Below, piece after piece: positions 47,166 to 56,655 of a DNA stretch of 64,000 bases. The stretch is from positions 3,782,001-3,846,000 of the forward strand of contig NZ_JANADR010000001.1 in assembly GCF_024199925.1 (NCBI RefSeq), given 5' to 3'. The first letter of the stretch is position 1. Each line of letters begins with the position of its first letter. The notes beneath the pieces were generated by a model, which was not told the DNA's origin, ran no database searches, and saw nothing but the letters and a program-made list of their open reading frames with translations. A program made the translations under genes and the position numbers. The stretch is from Bradyrhizobium sp. CCGUVB1N3. Lineage in GTDB: Bacteria > Pseudomonadota > Alphaproteobacteria > Rhizobiales > Xanthobacteraceae.

Positions 47166-47621
47166 ATGGACAGCATAGATCGCAATATCTTGCGCGCGCT
47201 GCGTGTGAATGCCCGGGTCAGCAATGTCAATCTGGCGGAGGAAGTTGGGCTTTCTCCTTCGGCTTGTCTGCGGCGCATCAAGCTTCTCGAGAAGGCCGGC
47301 GTCATTCGCGGATACACGGCGCTCGTCGAGACCGGCGCCGATTCGCAGGGGCTTGCCGTGCTGATCAACATCACGCTGGAACGGCAGACCGTGGAGTATC
47401 TCAATAAATTCGAGGCTGCGGTCCGCAAGTATCCGGAGATCCAGGAGTGCTACCTCATGACGGGTGGCGCGGATTACTTCCTGCGCGTGGAAGCAGCCAA
47501 TGCTGTTGAGTTCGAGCGGATCCACAAGGAAATCCTCTCGACCCTTCCAGGCGTCTCACGCATCCATTCCAGCTTTTCGATTAGAAATGTGCTTGCAAAC
47601 CGGCCAAAGGGCCGGCGCTGA
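47166..47621 (+). CDS. Lrp/AsnC family regulator, likely controls dadA
   Basis: This 151-residue protein has an N-terminal winged HTH (MDSIDRNILRALRVNARVSN; recognition region LAEEVGLSPSACLRRIKLLE) and a C-terminal RAM effector domain (YLMTGGADYFLRVEA, SSFSIRNVL). Start ATG 47166 gives the canonical opening; an upstream frame to 47079 is rejected. It is divergent from the dadX remnant and dadA. Lrp-type regulators next to dadA normally activate D/L-alanine catabolism in response to alanine, so that role is inferred. Confidence 0.88.
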   Translation: MDSIDRNILRALRVNARVSNVNLAEEVGLSPSACLRRIKLLEKAGVIRGYTALVETGADSQGLAVLINITLERQTVEYLNKFEAAVRKYPEIQECYLMTGGADYFLRVEAANAVEFERIHKEILSTLPGVSRIHSSFSIRNVLANRPKGRR

Positions 47622-47844
47622 TATGCATCTTTTGCGGTCGAGCAGGCCGCGTATCGATGAATCTCCGCCGCCTTCCTCGGTCCGCAGTTAGCAACTAGAT
47701 TGGTCGACAACTCGGCATATTCGAAGCCGGCCAGTGGGGCGCCGAGACTTAACCACCGATCCCGTCCCCTGCGCCGCAAATTCGGTGAACATCTTCCCAG
47801 ATATTGATTTTTCTTGGTATGGCGGGCGCTTCCGCCCGTTTCAT

Positions 47845-48167
47845 GGTCGCCGTCGCCACCGCTAAGCTAAGGCGTCACTGGCAAAACCGCTGGATAGCGC
47901 AAAATAGGCTGTGCAATCTCACGCTTCCTCACCGAGCGCACGGGGGGCGGGTCTGGATGCCTAAACAAGATTGGACCTGGCCAACGCGTCCAGCAACCGC
48001 TGCAATAGCTTTCACCAAACTAATCCGCTGAGAACCCTCAGTAATTGGAATGGGCGCCTCAGGGCGCGCATATGGGCTTGCGAGCACATGTTGCATATGC
48101 TACTGATATTTTTACCACTGTAGCATTTACAACATACCGAGTCTTGAGGGCCTTTCAAGACTAAGTC
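47845..48167 (+). repeat. degenerate direct copy of 56341-56655 (gatase end plus rpiR promoter)
   Basis: This non-coding stretch aligns along its length with 56341-56655: shared blocks include GGATAGCGCAAAA, TCTCACGCTTCCTCACCG, GGGCGCCTCA and CCTTTCAAGA. In the other copy it encodes the amidotransferase C-terminus, the intergenic promoter and the first codons of rpiR. Here the coding parts carry indels and stops, so it is a relic. It stands directly in front of the M20 operon (48211). The preceding 47622-47844 shows nothing I can assign. Confidence 0.85.
48090..48133. promoter_or_regulatory. 14+16+14 bp inverted repeat, probable RpiR-type operator (M20 operon)
   Basis: Arms GTTGCATATGCTAC and GTAGCATTTACAAC are complementary at 12 of 14 positions, with a 16-bp spacer. 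The same structure and spacing occur at 56578-56621. Arms are largely kept while spacers differ, which points to selection. It is 77 bp upstream of the M20 hydrolase start and would regulate 48211-56440. Confidence 0.7.
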
Positions 48168-48210
48168 ATCGGGATCGGCCATCCGCGCCAACAGAATTGA
48201 GCCATTGTAA

Positions 48211-49527
48211 ATGGTTTCCCCATCGCCAGGCCCAAGGCAGACCAGCCCGACGCTGGCCGACGGGTTCGCTGAAATCGAGCGCACGGCCGAACATGCGGTC
48301 GACGATCTCGCGCGGATGGTGGCGGTCGACACGACCTTCCCACCCGGCGCAGGATATGAAGCGTTTGCCGAATTGATGGACAGCACTGTTGCGGCCCTTG
48401 GGCTGGAGTGTCAGCCCGTCGATGTGCCCGAGCACTTGTGGCGTGTGACGGGCGGCCCGGCCTATGGCCGCAGAGCCAATCTCACCGCGCGACGCCGATC
48501 CGGCAAGCCGGTGCTCGGACTTTACTTCCATGTCGACACCGTGCCGGCAGCGCCGGGCTGGACAACCAATCCGTTCCAATTGACGCGCGACGGCGATCGT
48601 CTGATCGGCCTTGGCGCCGCCGACATGAAGGGCACCATCGCAGCCGTTCTGCTGGCCCTGCGCGCCGCCGACGCAATCGGCCTTCCGCTCGGTTACGACC
48701 CGATGCTGCTGCTCTGCACCGACGAGGAAGGCGGGCTCTATCCCGGCGTGCGATATGTCGCCGAGCAGGGTTTACTCGAAGGCCACATTCTCAACTTCAA
48801 CGGCACCGCGGCGCCGCGGATCTGGGCCGGCTGCTTCGGCCTCTTCACGCTTCTGCTGCGCGTGCACGGCAAGACCGTTCACGCAAGCGCGGCCGGGACC
48901 GCGGGTTCGGGTGCCAATGCCATCGAGGCCGCACTTCCGATCCTCAATGCACTTACGGCGTTGAAGCCGAAAATCGCCGCGCGGACGTCAGCCCTGCCTG
49001 CGCCACCGGGCGCAACGAGTCCGCTCGCGGCCCAACTCGATATTTCCGCCGCCCATGGCGGCCAATGCGGCGGCCAGATTCCGTCGCTCTTCGAAGTCCT
49101 CGTCTGTCGGCGTTATGCGCCGGAGGAAGATTTTCTGGCCGCGCGAGCCGAAATCGAGGATGCCATCGCCGCGGCCGCGCCTGGAGCCGACGTCGACGTG
49201 GTCCTCACCGGCCACCTGATGCCGACGTCAGATCCTACGGGTCCGCACTGGCCTCGCTGGCAGGAGGCACTGTCGGCCGGGTTCGGCTACGCGCCGGACG
49301 ATTTCGCCAAATGGGGCGCGACGAGTTGTTCCGATTTCGGCTGGGTGCAACAGACCGGCATGCAGGAGATCCTGCTCACCGGCGTCGGCCGGCCGGACAA
49401 CCGAGTTCACGCCCCCGGCGAATTCACCACGCGCGCCGACATCGTCGCGCTGGCGAAATCGGTGCTCGCCTATCTGTCCGCTGAATTCCGTTCGGACCTA
49501 TCTCCCGAAACACCCGCTGCCCGCTAA
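48211..49527 (+). CDS. M20 family metallohydrolase (ArgE/DapE-like)
   Basis: This 438-residue protein has intact dinuclear-zinc motifs: LYFHVDTVPA (His and Asp ligands), GLGAADMKGTIAA (bridging Asp) and CTDEEGGLYP (catalytic and metal Glu), with a dimerisation/lid domain (about 190-310) and a C-terminal histidine in RPDNRVHAPGEF. M20 enzymes remove acyl or peptidyl groups from amino acids. The leading 25 residues before the family region are weakly supported and the true start could be further in. It is the first gene of an operon with a dipeptide-type ABC importer (17-bp gap), so it probably acts on the imported compound. No signal peptide: cytosolic. Confidence 0.88.
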   Translation: MVSPSPGPRQTSPTLADGFAEIERTAEHAVDDLARMVAVDTTFPPGAGYEAFAELMDSTVAALGLECQPVDVPEHLWRVTGGPAYGRRANLTARRRSGKPVLGLYFHVDTVPAAPGWTTNPFQLTRDGDRLIGLGAADMKGTIAAVLLALRAADAIGLPLGYDPMLLLCTDEEGGLYPGVRYVAEQGLLEGHILNFNGTAAPRIWAGCFGLFTLLLRVHGKTVHASAAGTAGSGANAIEAALPILNALTALKPKIAARTSALPAPPGATSPLAAQLDISAAHGGQCGGQIPSLFEVLVCRRYAPEEDFLAARAEIEDAIAAAAPGADVDVVLTGHLMPTSDPTGPHWPRWQEALSAGFGYAPDDFAKWGATSCSDFGWVQQTGMQEILLTGVGRPDNRVHAPGEFTTRADIVALAKSVLAYLSAEFRSDLSPETPAAR

Positions 49528-49544
49528 CCGAAGGAACCCGCTCC

Positions 49545-51092
49545 ATGCTGTCTGTCACTCGCCGTCTTTTCCTTGCCGGAACCGCGATCAGCCTCGTCAA
49601 CGCGCCGAAGATCACCTTCGCCGAAGCACCGAAGCGCGGCGGCGTCCTGCGCATGTCGGTGGATCAGGCGATGTCGGTGATTCATCCGATGCTGGCGCGC
49701 GTGAACCCCGAATACCTCCTGACCGAACTGCTGTACTCCAACCTCACGAGGCTGAAGCCGGACATGACCGTCGAGCCGGACCTCGCCCTTTCATGGGAGT
49801 CAAATGCCGCGCTGACCGAATGGACCTTCAAGCTGCGCCCGGGCGTGACGTTTCATGACGGCTCGCCACTGACCGCCGACGATGTCGTCGCCACGATCAA
49901 TGCCATCCTCAATCCGAAGACCGCCTCCCCCGGCCGCACCAATGTCGGCCCGATCAAGGAGGTCGCGGCGCTCGATCCGTTGACTGTCAAATTCACGCTC
50001 TCCGGCGCTTATGCCGACCTTCCGGTGGCACTCACCTATCTCAATGCGCGCATCGTTCCGGCCAAGATCGTCGCCGGCGACCTCGCCAGCCTTTCGATCA
50101 CCGCCAACGGCACCGGCCCCTTCAAGCTCACGTCCTACGAGCCTGATCGCCGGATCATCGTCGAACGCAATCCTGTCTATTATGATCCGATGCGGCCTTA
50201 CCTCGACCGGATAGAACTGCTGGTCTATCCGGACCGCACCGCCGAGGCCTCGGCGATGATCTCCGGCGAGATCGATCTACTGCTTACGACCACGCCCGGC
50301 GAATATGAGCGCCTGGTCAAGGCCGACGGCGTCAAAGCGCTGCGCACGCCCTCAGGCCAATTCCTGAACATCAACCTCGGCTGCGACCAGAAGCCGTTCA
50401 ACGACGTGCGCGTGCGCCAGGCGCTGGCCCTAGCGGTTGATCGCGAGGCGACCGTCGGCTTCGTCGCGGGCGGCTACGGCACGCCAGGCAACGATACGCC
50501 GCTGAGCTCCGCCTATCACTTCTACAAGAACATTCCATTGAAGAAGCCCGATATCGCCAAGGCGAAGCAGCTTCTGGCCGACGCGGGCTATCCCAACGGC
50601 ATCGACCTGACACTGATCGCTTCCGACAAGCCGGCGACCCGAACGCAGCTCGGCGTCGCCGTGCGCGAGATGGCGGCGACCGCCGGATTCCGCATCAACG
50701 TGCAGACCATGCCGCACGCGACCTATCTCGACCAGGTCTGGAAGAAGGGCAATTTCTACGTCGGCTTCTACAACATGCAGCCGACCGCGGACGCGATCTT
50801 CAACCTGCTATACACCTCGAACGCGGCCTGGAACGAAACCCGCTGGAACAACAGCGAGTTTGACGCCGTCATCAATGCCGCGCGCGTCGAGAACGATGAA
50901 GCCAAGCGTACCGCGCTCTATGCAAAGGCCCAGAACATGATGAATGCTGAAGTCCCGACGGTGATTTCGGCGTTCTTTGACCTGCTCGCAGCGCAACGGT
51001 CCTACGTCGACGGCTACATCCTGCATCCGCGCGGCTCGGTGTTCCGTCTCGACATGGTCTCGCTCGGCGCCGGCGCGCCGAAGCGCGCCTGA
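49545..51092 (+). CDS. peptide/nickel/opine-type ABC transporter substrate-binding protein
   Basis: This 515-residue type 2 (SBP_bac_5, DppA-like) periplasmic protein has a twin-Arg-like signal (VTRRLFLAGTAISLVNAPKITFA), then GGVLRMSVDQAMSVIHPML, LALSWESNAALTEWTFKLRP, FHDGSPLTADDVVATI and YDPMRPYLDRIELLVYPD. In this family cargo ranges from dipeptides to opines, glycans and conjugated amino acids, so the ligand is open. It lies in an operon with two permeases and a fused double ATPase. Confidence 0.92.
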   Translation: MLSVTRRLFLAGTAISLVNAPKITFAEAPKRGGVLRMSVDQAMSVIHPMLARVNPEYLLTELLYSNLTRLKPDMTVEPDLALSWESNAALTEWTFKLRPGVTFHDGSPLTADDVVATINAILNPKTASPGRTNVGPIKEVAALDPLTVKFTLSGAYADLPVALTYLNARIVPAKIVAGDLASLSITANGTGPFKLTSYEPDRRIIVERNPVYYDPMRPYLDRIELLVYPDRTAEASAMISGEIDLLLTTTPGEYERLVKADGVKALRTPSGQFLNINLGCDQKPFNDVRVRQALALAVDREATVGFVAGGYGTPGNDTPLSSAYHFYKNIPLKKPDIAKAKQLLADAGYPNGIDLTLIASDKPATRTQLGVAVREMAATAGFRINVQTMPHATYLDQVWKKGNFYVGFYNMQPTADAIFNLLYTSNAAWNETRWNNSEFDAVINAARVENDEAKRTALYAKAQNMMNAEVPTVISAFFDLLAAQRSYVDGYILHPRGSVFRLDMVSLGAGAPKRA

Positions 51093-51107
51093 GGCTGGAG
51101 AGGTTCG

Positions 51108-52047
<940 letters not shown>

Positions 52048-52055
<8 letters not shown>

Positions 52056-52878
52056 GCCGTTCATCCGCCTGCTGCGGAAGCCGCAGGGCTTTGTCGGCAT
52101 CGTGTTGCTCGCGCTCGTCGCGATCGCCTGCCTGTTCGGGCCGGCATTGGCGCCCTATGCGCCGGAAAAGATCGATTTTCTCGGCAGGTTCCGCGCGCCT
52201 GGCTGGCAGAATTGGCTCGGCGCGGATCAATTCGGACGCGACATCCTGAGCCGTCTGATGGTCGGGGCGCGGTCGACCGTACCGATGGCCCTCCTCGCCA
52301 CCCTCATCGGCAGCGCGGCCGGCGCGATCATCGGTGTCGGCTCCGCCTATCTCGGCGGACGCACTGACGAAGCGATCATGCGCACCAACGATGCCGTGAT
52401 GGCGATCCCCGGTCTGCTGATGGCCCTGCTCCTGGTCTCGACGCTCGGCAATGGTGCCAGCAACGCCGTCATTGCCATCGCGATCGCCTTTGCACCCGGC
52501 ATGGCACGGGTAACGCGCTCGGTGGCGCTCAACGTGCGCAATCAGGACTACGTGAAAGCCGCAATCGCGCGCGGCGATGGCGCGCTGTGGGTCGTCTTCC
52601 GCGAGATGCTGCCCAATGTCATGGCGCCGATCGTGATCGAATCCACCATCCGCGTGTCCTTCGCCGTCATGCTGTTCGCAACGCTGAGCTTCCTTGGCGT
52701 CGGCGCCCAGCCGCCCGCATCCGAATGGGGGCTGATGGTGGCGGATGCGCGCCAATACATGCATCAGGCGCCGTGGGGGCTGATCGCGCCATCGGTCGCA
52801 ATCGCCCTCACTGCCATTGCCTTCAATCTAGTCGGCGATGGCCTGCGCGACGCGCTCAATCCAAAGGACGAGCGGTGA
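52048..52878 (+). CDS. dipeptide-type ABC transporter permease 2 (DppC-like)
   Basis: This 276-residue protein starts at ATG 52048, inside the end of the preceding gene. It contains WLGADQFGRDILSRLMVGAR, the DppC hallmark after helix 1, and the EAA loop QDYVKAAIARGDGALWVVFR with VMAPIVIESTI. It ends GDGLRDALNPKDER. It forms the channel with the DppB-like subunit. The end overlaps the ATPase start by 4 bp. Confidence 0.92.
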
Positions 52879-54449
52879 CCCCTGCACTTTCGATTCAGAA
52901 CTATACGCTTGACTATATCACGTCCGCCGGACCGGTCCGCGTGCTGCAGGACATCTCGCTTGAGATCGCACGGGGCGAGGTGCTCGGGCTCGTCGGAGAA
53001 TCCGGATCCGGCAAGAGCTCGCTGGCCTGGGCCCTGATGCGCCATTTGCCCGCCAATGCAAGGGAAGTCGCAGGCTCCTTGCGGCTCGGTGATGTCGACC
53101 TCCAACGCCTCGGTCCGCGCGAGCTCACCGGGATCCGGGGACGCCGCATCGGGATGGTGTTTCAGGACCCGTCGACCGCGCTCAACCCAACACTCACCAT
53201 CGGCGGCCAGATCACCGAAGCGCTCATCCGGCATCGCGACCTCAAGCCGCGCAAGGCCACTGCGCTCGCCATCGAGCTGCTCGACCACGTCGATCTCAAC
53301 AATCCGGCCGCGGTGATGCGGCGCTATCCGCACGAAATCTCCGGCGGCGAGAAGCAGCGCGTCGTCATTGCCACTGCCTTCGGCTGCCGGCCCAACGTGA
53401 TCCTGTTCGACGAGCCGACGACTGCGCTCGACGTCATCACCGGCGCGCGCATCCTCGAATTGTTCGCAAGGTTGCGACAAGAGACCGGCGTTGCCGCTCT
53501 CTATATCTCCCACGACCTCGCGCTCGTGACGCGGGTCGCCGATCGCGTCGCCGTCCTGAAGCGCGGCCGCCTGGTCGAACAGGCCCCGGCCGCGGAGATT
53601 TTTGGCGCACCGCGCCATGCCGAGACGCGCGCCCTCGTCGACGCCGTTCCGCGGCCCGAACGCCGCCTCGTCGATGACAGGCCGCGTGACGAAATTCTGC
53701 TCGCAGCCTCCGACATCGAGGTTCACTATGGCAGCACGGGACTGTTGCGTGCTGCTCCTGCCCCGGCAACGAACAAGATCACTCTGGATGTTCGCGCCGG
53801 TGAGATCCTCGGCCTCGTCGGCGAGTCCGGCTCGGGCAAATCGTCGATGGCACGCGCACTCACCGGACTTGCCCGTTTCTCGGGCAGGATCTCCTTCGAC
53901 AATCAGCTGATCCATTCTGCGCGCGAGATGAACGCCGCCTATCGCCGCGACGTCCAGATCGTGTTCCAGCACCCGGATTCCTCGCTCAATCCGCGTCACA
54001 GGATCGCCGAGATCCTGTCGCGTCCCCTCAAGCTCTATGGCCGCAGTCTTGCCGACATTCCGCGCCTGCTCGATCAGGTCCGCCTGCCGGCACCTTACGC
54101 CGATCGTTGGCCGCACCAGCTTTCAGGCGGCGAGAAGCAGCGCATCGCCATCGCGCGGGCCTTCGCGGCGCGGCCGAAGCTGGTGATCTGCGACGAGATC
54201 ACTGCGCCGCTGGATGTTTCCGTTCAGGCCCAGATCATCGAGTTGCTGCTCGCACTGCGCGCGGAGACCGGCACAGCCTTCCTGTTCATCACCCATGATC
54301 TCAACCTCATCCGCCAGATCGCGCACCGTATCGCGGTGATGCGCCGGGGCGAGTTGGTCGACCTGCTTCCGATCGAAGATTTCGATGCGAACCACATTCA
54401 TCCCTACACCCGCGAACTGATGGCAGCCTCCCCCGTACCGGTCGGCTGA
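52875..54449 (+). CDS. dipeptide-type ABC transporter, fused double ATPase (DppD-DppF in one chain)
   Basis: This 524-residue protein has two complete ABC cassettes in tandem: Walker A GESGSGKSS at about 40 and again at about 318. The signature SGGEKQRVVIATAF belongs to the first and LSGGEKQRIAIARAF to the second, with Walker B VILFDEPTTALD and LVICDEITAPLD. The second cassette has Ala-Pro-Leu after its Walker B Glu. The start is GTG 52875, coupled to the permease. Many transporters have two separate genes here; the fusion is common in Rhizobiales. Confidence 0.92.
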   Translation: MTPALSIQNYTLDYITSAGPVRVLQDISLEIARGEVLGLVGESGSGKSSLAWALMRHLPANAREVAGSLRLGDVDLQRLGPRELTGIRGRRIGMVFQDPSTALNPTLTIGGQITEALIRHRDLKPRKATALAIELLDHVDLNNPAAVMRRYPHEISGGEKQRVVIATAFGCRPNVILFDEPTTALDVITGARILELFARLRQETGVAALYISHDLALVTRVADRVAVLKRGRLVEQAPAAEIFGAPRHAETRALVDAVPRPERRLVDDRPRDEILLAASDIEVHYGSTGLLRAAPAPATNKITLDVRAGEILGLVGESGSGKSSMARALTGLARFSGRISFDNQLIHSAREMNAAYRRDVQIVFQHPDSSLNPRHRIAEILSRPLKLYGRSLADIPRLLDQVRLPAPYADRWPHQLSGGEKQRIAIARAFAARPKLVICDEITAPLDVSVQAQIIELLLALRAETGTAFLFITHDLNLIRQIAHRIAVMRRGELVDLLPIEDFDANHIHPYTRELMAASPVPVG

Positions 54450-54466
54450 CGACAAGGATTGCTTCG

Positions 54467-55681
54467 ATGGATCACAACGCACTTCTCGCCCGGATCGACG
54501 TTCCAGCGGCCCTCGACCTCCTATCCCGCATTGTGCAGCACAAGAGCTACTCGAAGTCCGATGGTGAGAAGCAGCTCGCCGCCTTCATGGCTGGCCGCAT
54601 GCACGAGATCGGCCTCGAGACCGAGCTCGCCTCTTTCGGCGATGAGGGCCGGGTCAATGCCGTCGGGCGCTGGAAAGGCGTGGGCGGCGGCAAGAGCCTG
54701 CTGTTCAACGGCCACCTCGACACCAACCCAGTGACCGAGGGCTGGACTGTCGATCCCTGGGCCGGCAAGGTCGACGACGCCTTCATCTTCGGCATCGGCG
54801 TCTCCAACATGAAGGCCGGCGATGCCGCCTATTTCTGCGCCGTCAAGACGCTGGTCGATGCCGGCATCAAGCTCAAAGGCGACGTCATCCTGACCTACGT
54901 CGTCGGCGAGCTGCAAGGCGGCGTCGGTACCTACTCGCTGGTCGAGCAAGGGCTGCGCGCGGACTACTTCATCAACTCCGAGCCGACCGACCTGAAGGCG
55001 ATGACCATGCACGCTGCCGCGTTCATGTTCATCATCGAACTGACCGGCAACACCCGCCACCTCTCCAAGCGCGAAGAGGCGGTCGACGCGATCGCCGCCG
55101 CGTGCGACCTCATTCCGCGTCTCAACGCGATGAAGTTCACCGGTGCGCTTTCGCCGGAGCATGAAGGCATCAACCGCGTCCATGTCGGCGTCGTCCATGG
55201 CGCGCTCGGCCGCGAGCTGCACGAATGGCGCGCGCCCCAGGTCGCGGACTACGTGCGGATCAAGGGCTCGGGCCGCTATGCGCCGGGCCAGACCGAAGCG
55301 GGAGCGCTGGCCGACCTGCGCGGCGAGCTCGACGCGCTTGAGGCGCGCTTTCCGGGCCTCAAGGCCGAGATCATGTCAGAAGACCGCGCCGGCATACCCA
55401 CAATGCCGCCGTTCGAGGTGGCGCACACCAGCCCGATCGTAGCTGCGGTCAACCGCGCCTATCGCACGGTGCGCGGCGAAGACCAGGCGACCGGGCCGGT
55501 CGCGCCAAGCTGCTTCTACGGCACCGACGCCGGTCATCTGCACTATTTCGGCGGCATGGAAGGCATCGTCTGCGGCCCCGGCGGCCGCTACAACACGATG
55601 CCCGACGAGCGCGTCGACATCGTCGATTTCGTCGACATGATCCGCATCTACATGCTCGCCATTCTGGAAATTTGCGCCTGA
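54467..55681 (+). CDS. M20 family protein with altered metal-binding motifs
   Basis: This 404-residue protein has the M20 fold order: LLFNGHLDTNPVTEGW (H83, D85), then GVSNMKAGDAAYF where the usual bridging Asp is Asn (N114), then VVGELQGGVGT where the usual Glu-Glu pair is Glu-Leu (E148). C-terminal motifs include CFYGTDAGHLHYFG. Relatives with the same SNMK and GELQGG motifs exist, so this is a subfamily trait rather than damage. Activity may differ (one metal, or a binding role). It is 17 bp after the ATPase, same operon, with gatase next. Confidence 0.85.
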   Translation: MDHNALLARIDVPAALDLLSRIVQHKSYSKSDGEKQLAAFMAGRMHEIGLETELASFGDEGRVNAVGRWKGVGGGKSLLFNGHLDTNPVTEGWTVDPWAGKVDDAFIFGIGVSNMKAGDAAYFCAVKTLVDAGIKLKGDVILTYVVGELQGGVGTYSLVEQGLRADYFINSEPTDLKAMTMHAAAFMFIIELTGNTRHLSKREEAVDAIAAACDLIPRLNAMKFTGALSPEHEGINRVHVGVVHGALGRELHEWRAPQVADYVRIKGSGRYAPGQTEAGALADLRGELDALEARFPGLKAEIMSEDRAGIPTMPPFEVAHTSPIVAAVNRAYRTVRGEDQATGPVAPSCFYGTDAGHLHYFGGMEGIVCGPGGRYNTMPDERVDIVDFVDMIRIYMLAILEICA

Positions 55682-55726
55682 TGCGATGCATCATCAGACA
55701 TCCTTTTCTTGCGTTGAGGACACTTC

Positions 55727-56440
55727 ATGCCGCGCATTACGATCATAGAAACCGGACTCGTCCTGCCTCAGTTGCGGGGACGCCATGGATCCTATCCAGA
55801 GATGTTCCAGCGCATGATCGGCGCGGTCGATGATTCGATCGACTTTGATGTCGTGGAAATTGCCAATGGTGAGCAAGTTCCCAACGCCACGGGCCTGGAG
55901 GCGATCCTTATCACCGGGTCGTCGGCCGGCGTTTACGAGAAACTCGGCTGGATCCCACCGCTCGAAGATTTCGTAAGGGCCGCCCATGCACGCCAAGTTC
56001 CGATGGTCGGAGTCTGTTTCGGCCATCAACTGATCGCGCAGGCGCTAGGCGGCACGGTGCGTAAATCGGAGAACGGCTGGGGAATCGGACGACATGTCTA
56101 CGAGGTGGTTCCAGACAACGGCATCATCGAGGGGCGGCATTTGGCCATTGCTTGCTCGCATCAAGACCAGGTCGTAGAGGCGCCACGTGAGGCGCGCTCC
56201 ATTCTTTTCTCGGACTTCACACCGTATGCCGGACTGCTCTACGCGAACGGCACAACATTGACCGTGCAACCGCATCCGGAGTTCGATGTGAACTACGCCA
56301 CTGCGCTGTGTGACGCACGCAAGGGGATCGCGCCGGATGCGGTCGTCGCCGCAGCTAAGGCGTCGCTGGCGAAACCCCTGGATAGCGCAAAACTGGGCGG
56401 AGTGATCTCACGCTTCCTCACCGGGCGCATGGCGCCTTGA
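55727..56440 (+). CDS. class I glutamine amidotransferase-like protein
   Basis: This 237-residue protein has the catalytic triad of the GATase1 fold: C97 in VGVCFGHQLIAQALGG, H183 and E185 in VQPHPEFDVNY. It stands alone without a synthetase partner, which fits members acting as gamma-glutamyl hydrolases/peptidases on imported conjugates. It is 45 bp after the M20 gene and closes the operon. Its last about 33 codons and the following promoter are duplicated in degenerate form at 47845-48167. Confidence 0.87.
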   Translation: MPRITIIETGLVLPQLRGRHGSYPEMFQRMIGAVDDSIDFDVVEIANGEQVPNATGLEAILITGSSAGVYEKLGWIPPLEDFVRAAHARQVPMVGVCFGHQLIAQALGGTVRKSENGWGIGRHVYEVVPDNGIIEGRHLAIACSHQDQVVEAPREARSILFSDFTPYAGLLYANGTTLTVQPHPEFDVNYATALCDARKGIAPDAVVAAAKASLAKPLDSAKLGGVISRFLTGRMAP

Positions 56441-56655
56441 TGCCGGCCGGGTCTGGATCGGATCCCGGGCGACACGTCCAGGAACCCTTGGAATAGCTTT
56501 CACTAGCTAACCAGCCCCAGAACCTCAGGTAATCGCAATGGGCGCCTCACTGCGCGCATTTGGGCTTGCGGGCTAATGTTGTATATGCTACTAACTCAGA
56601 AATAATTGTAGCGTTTGCAACAGGACGAATCTTGGTGGCCTTTCAAGATCAAGTC
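56341..56655 (+). repeat. intact partner of the degenerate duplicate at 47845-48167
   Basis: This covers the amidotransferase 3' end, the intergenic region and the first codons of rpiR. Coding continuity here shows this is the functional copy. The two copies are in the same orientation and bracket the 8-kb M20/ABC/gatase unit. Confidence 0.85.
56578..56621. promoter_or_regulatory. 14+16+14 bp inverted repeat, probable RpiR-type operator (rpiR gene)
   Basis: Arms GTTGTATATGCTAC and GTAGCGTTTGCAAC are complementary at 11 of 14 positions, with a 16-bp spacer, 13 bp before the rpiR start. Same architecture as 48090-48133. Probably the binding site of the adjacent RpiR protein (autoregulation). 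Confidence 0.7.

Noticed and set aside
47804..48031. 75-codon open frame (MIFLGMAGASARF...)
   Set aside because: It overlaps the degenerate copy of the amidotransferase 3' end; it is a chance frame through a relic.
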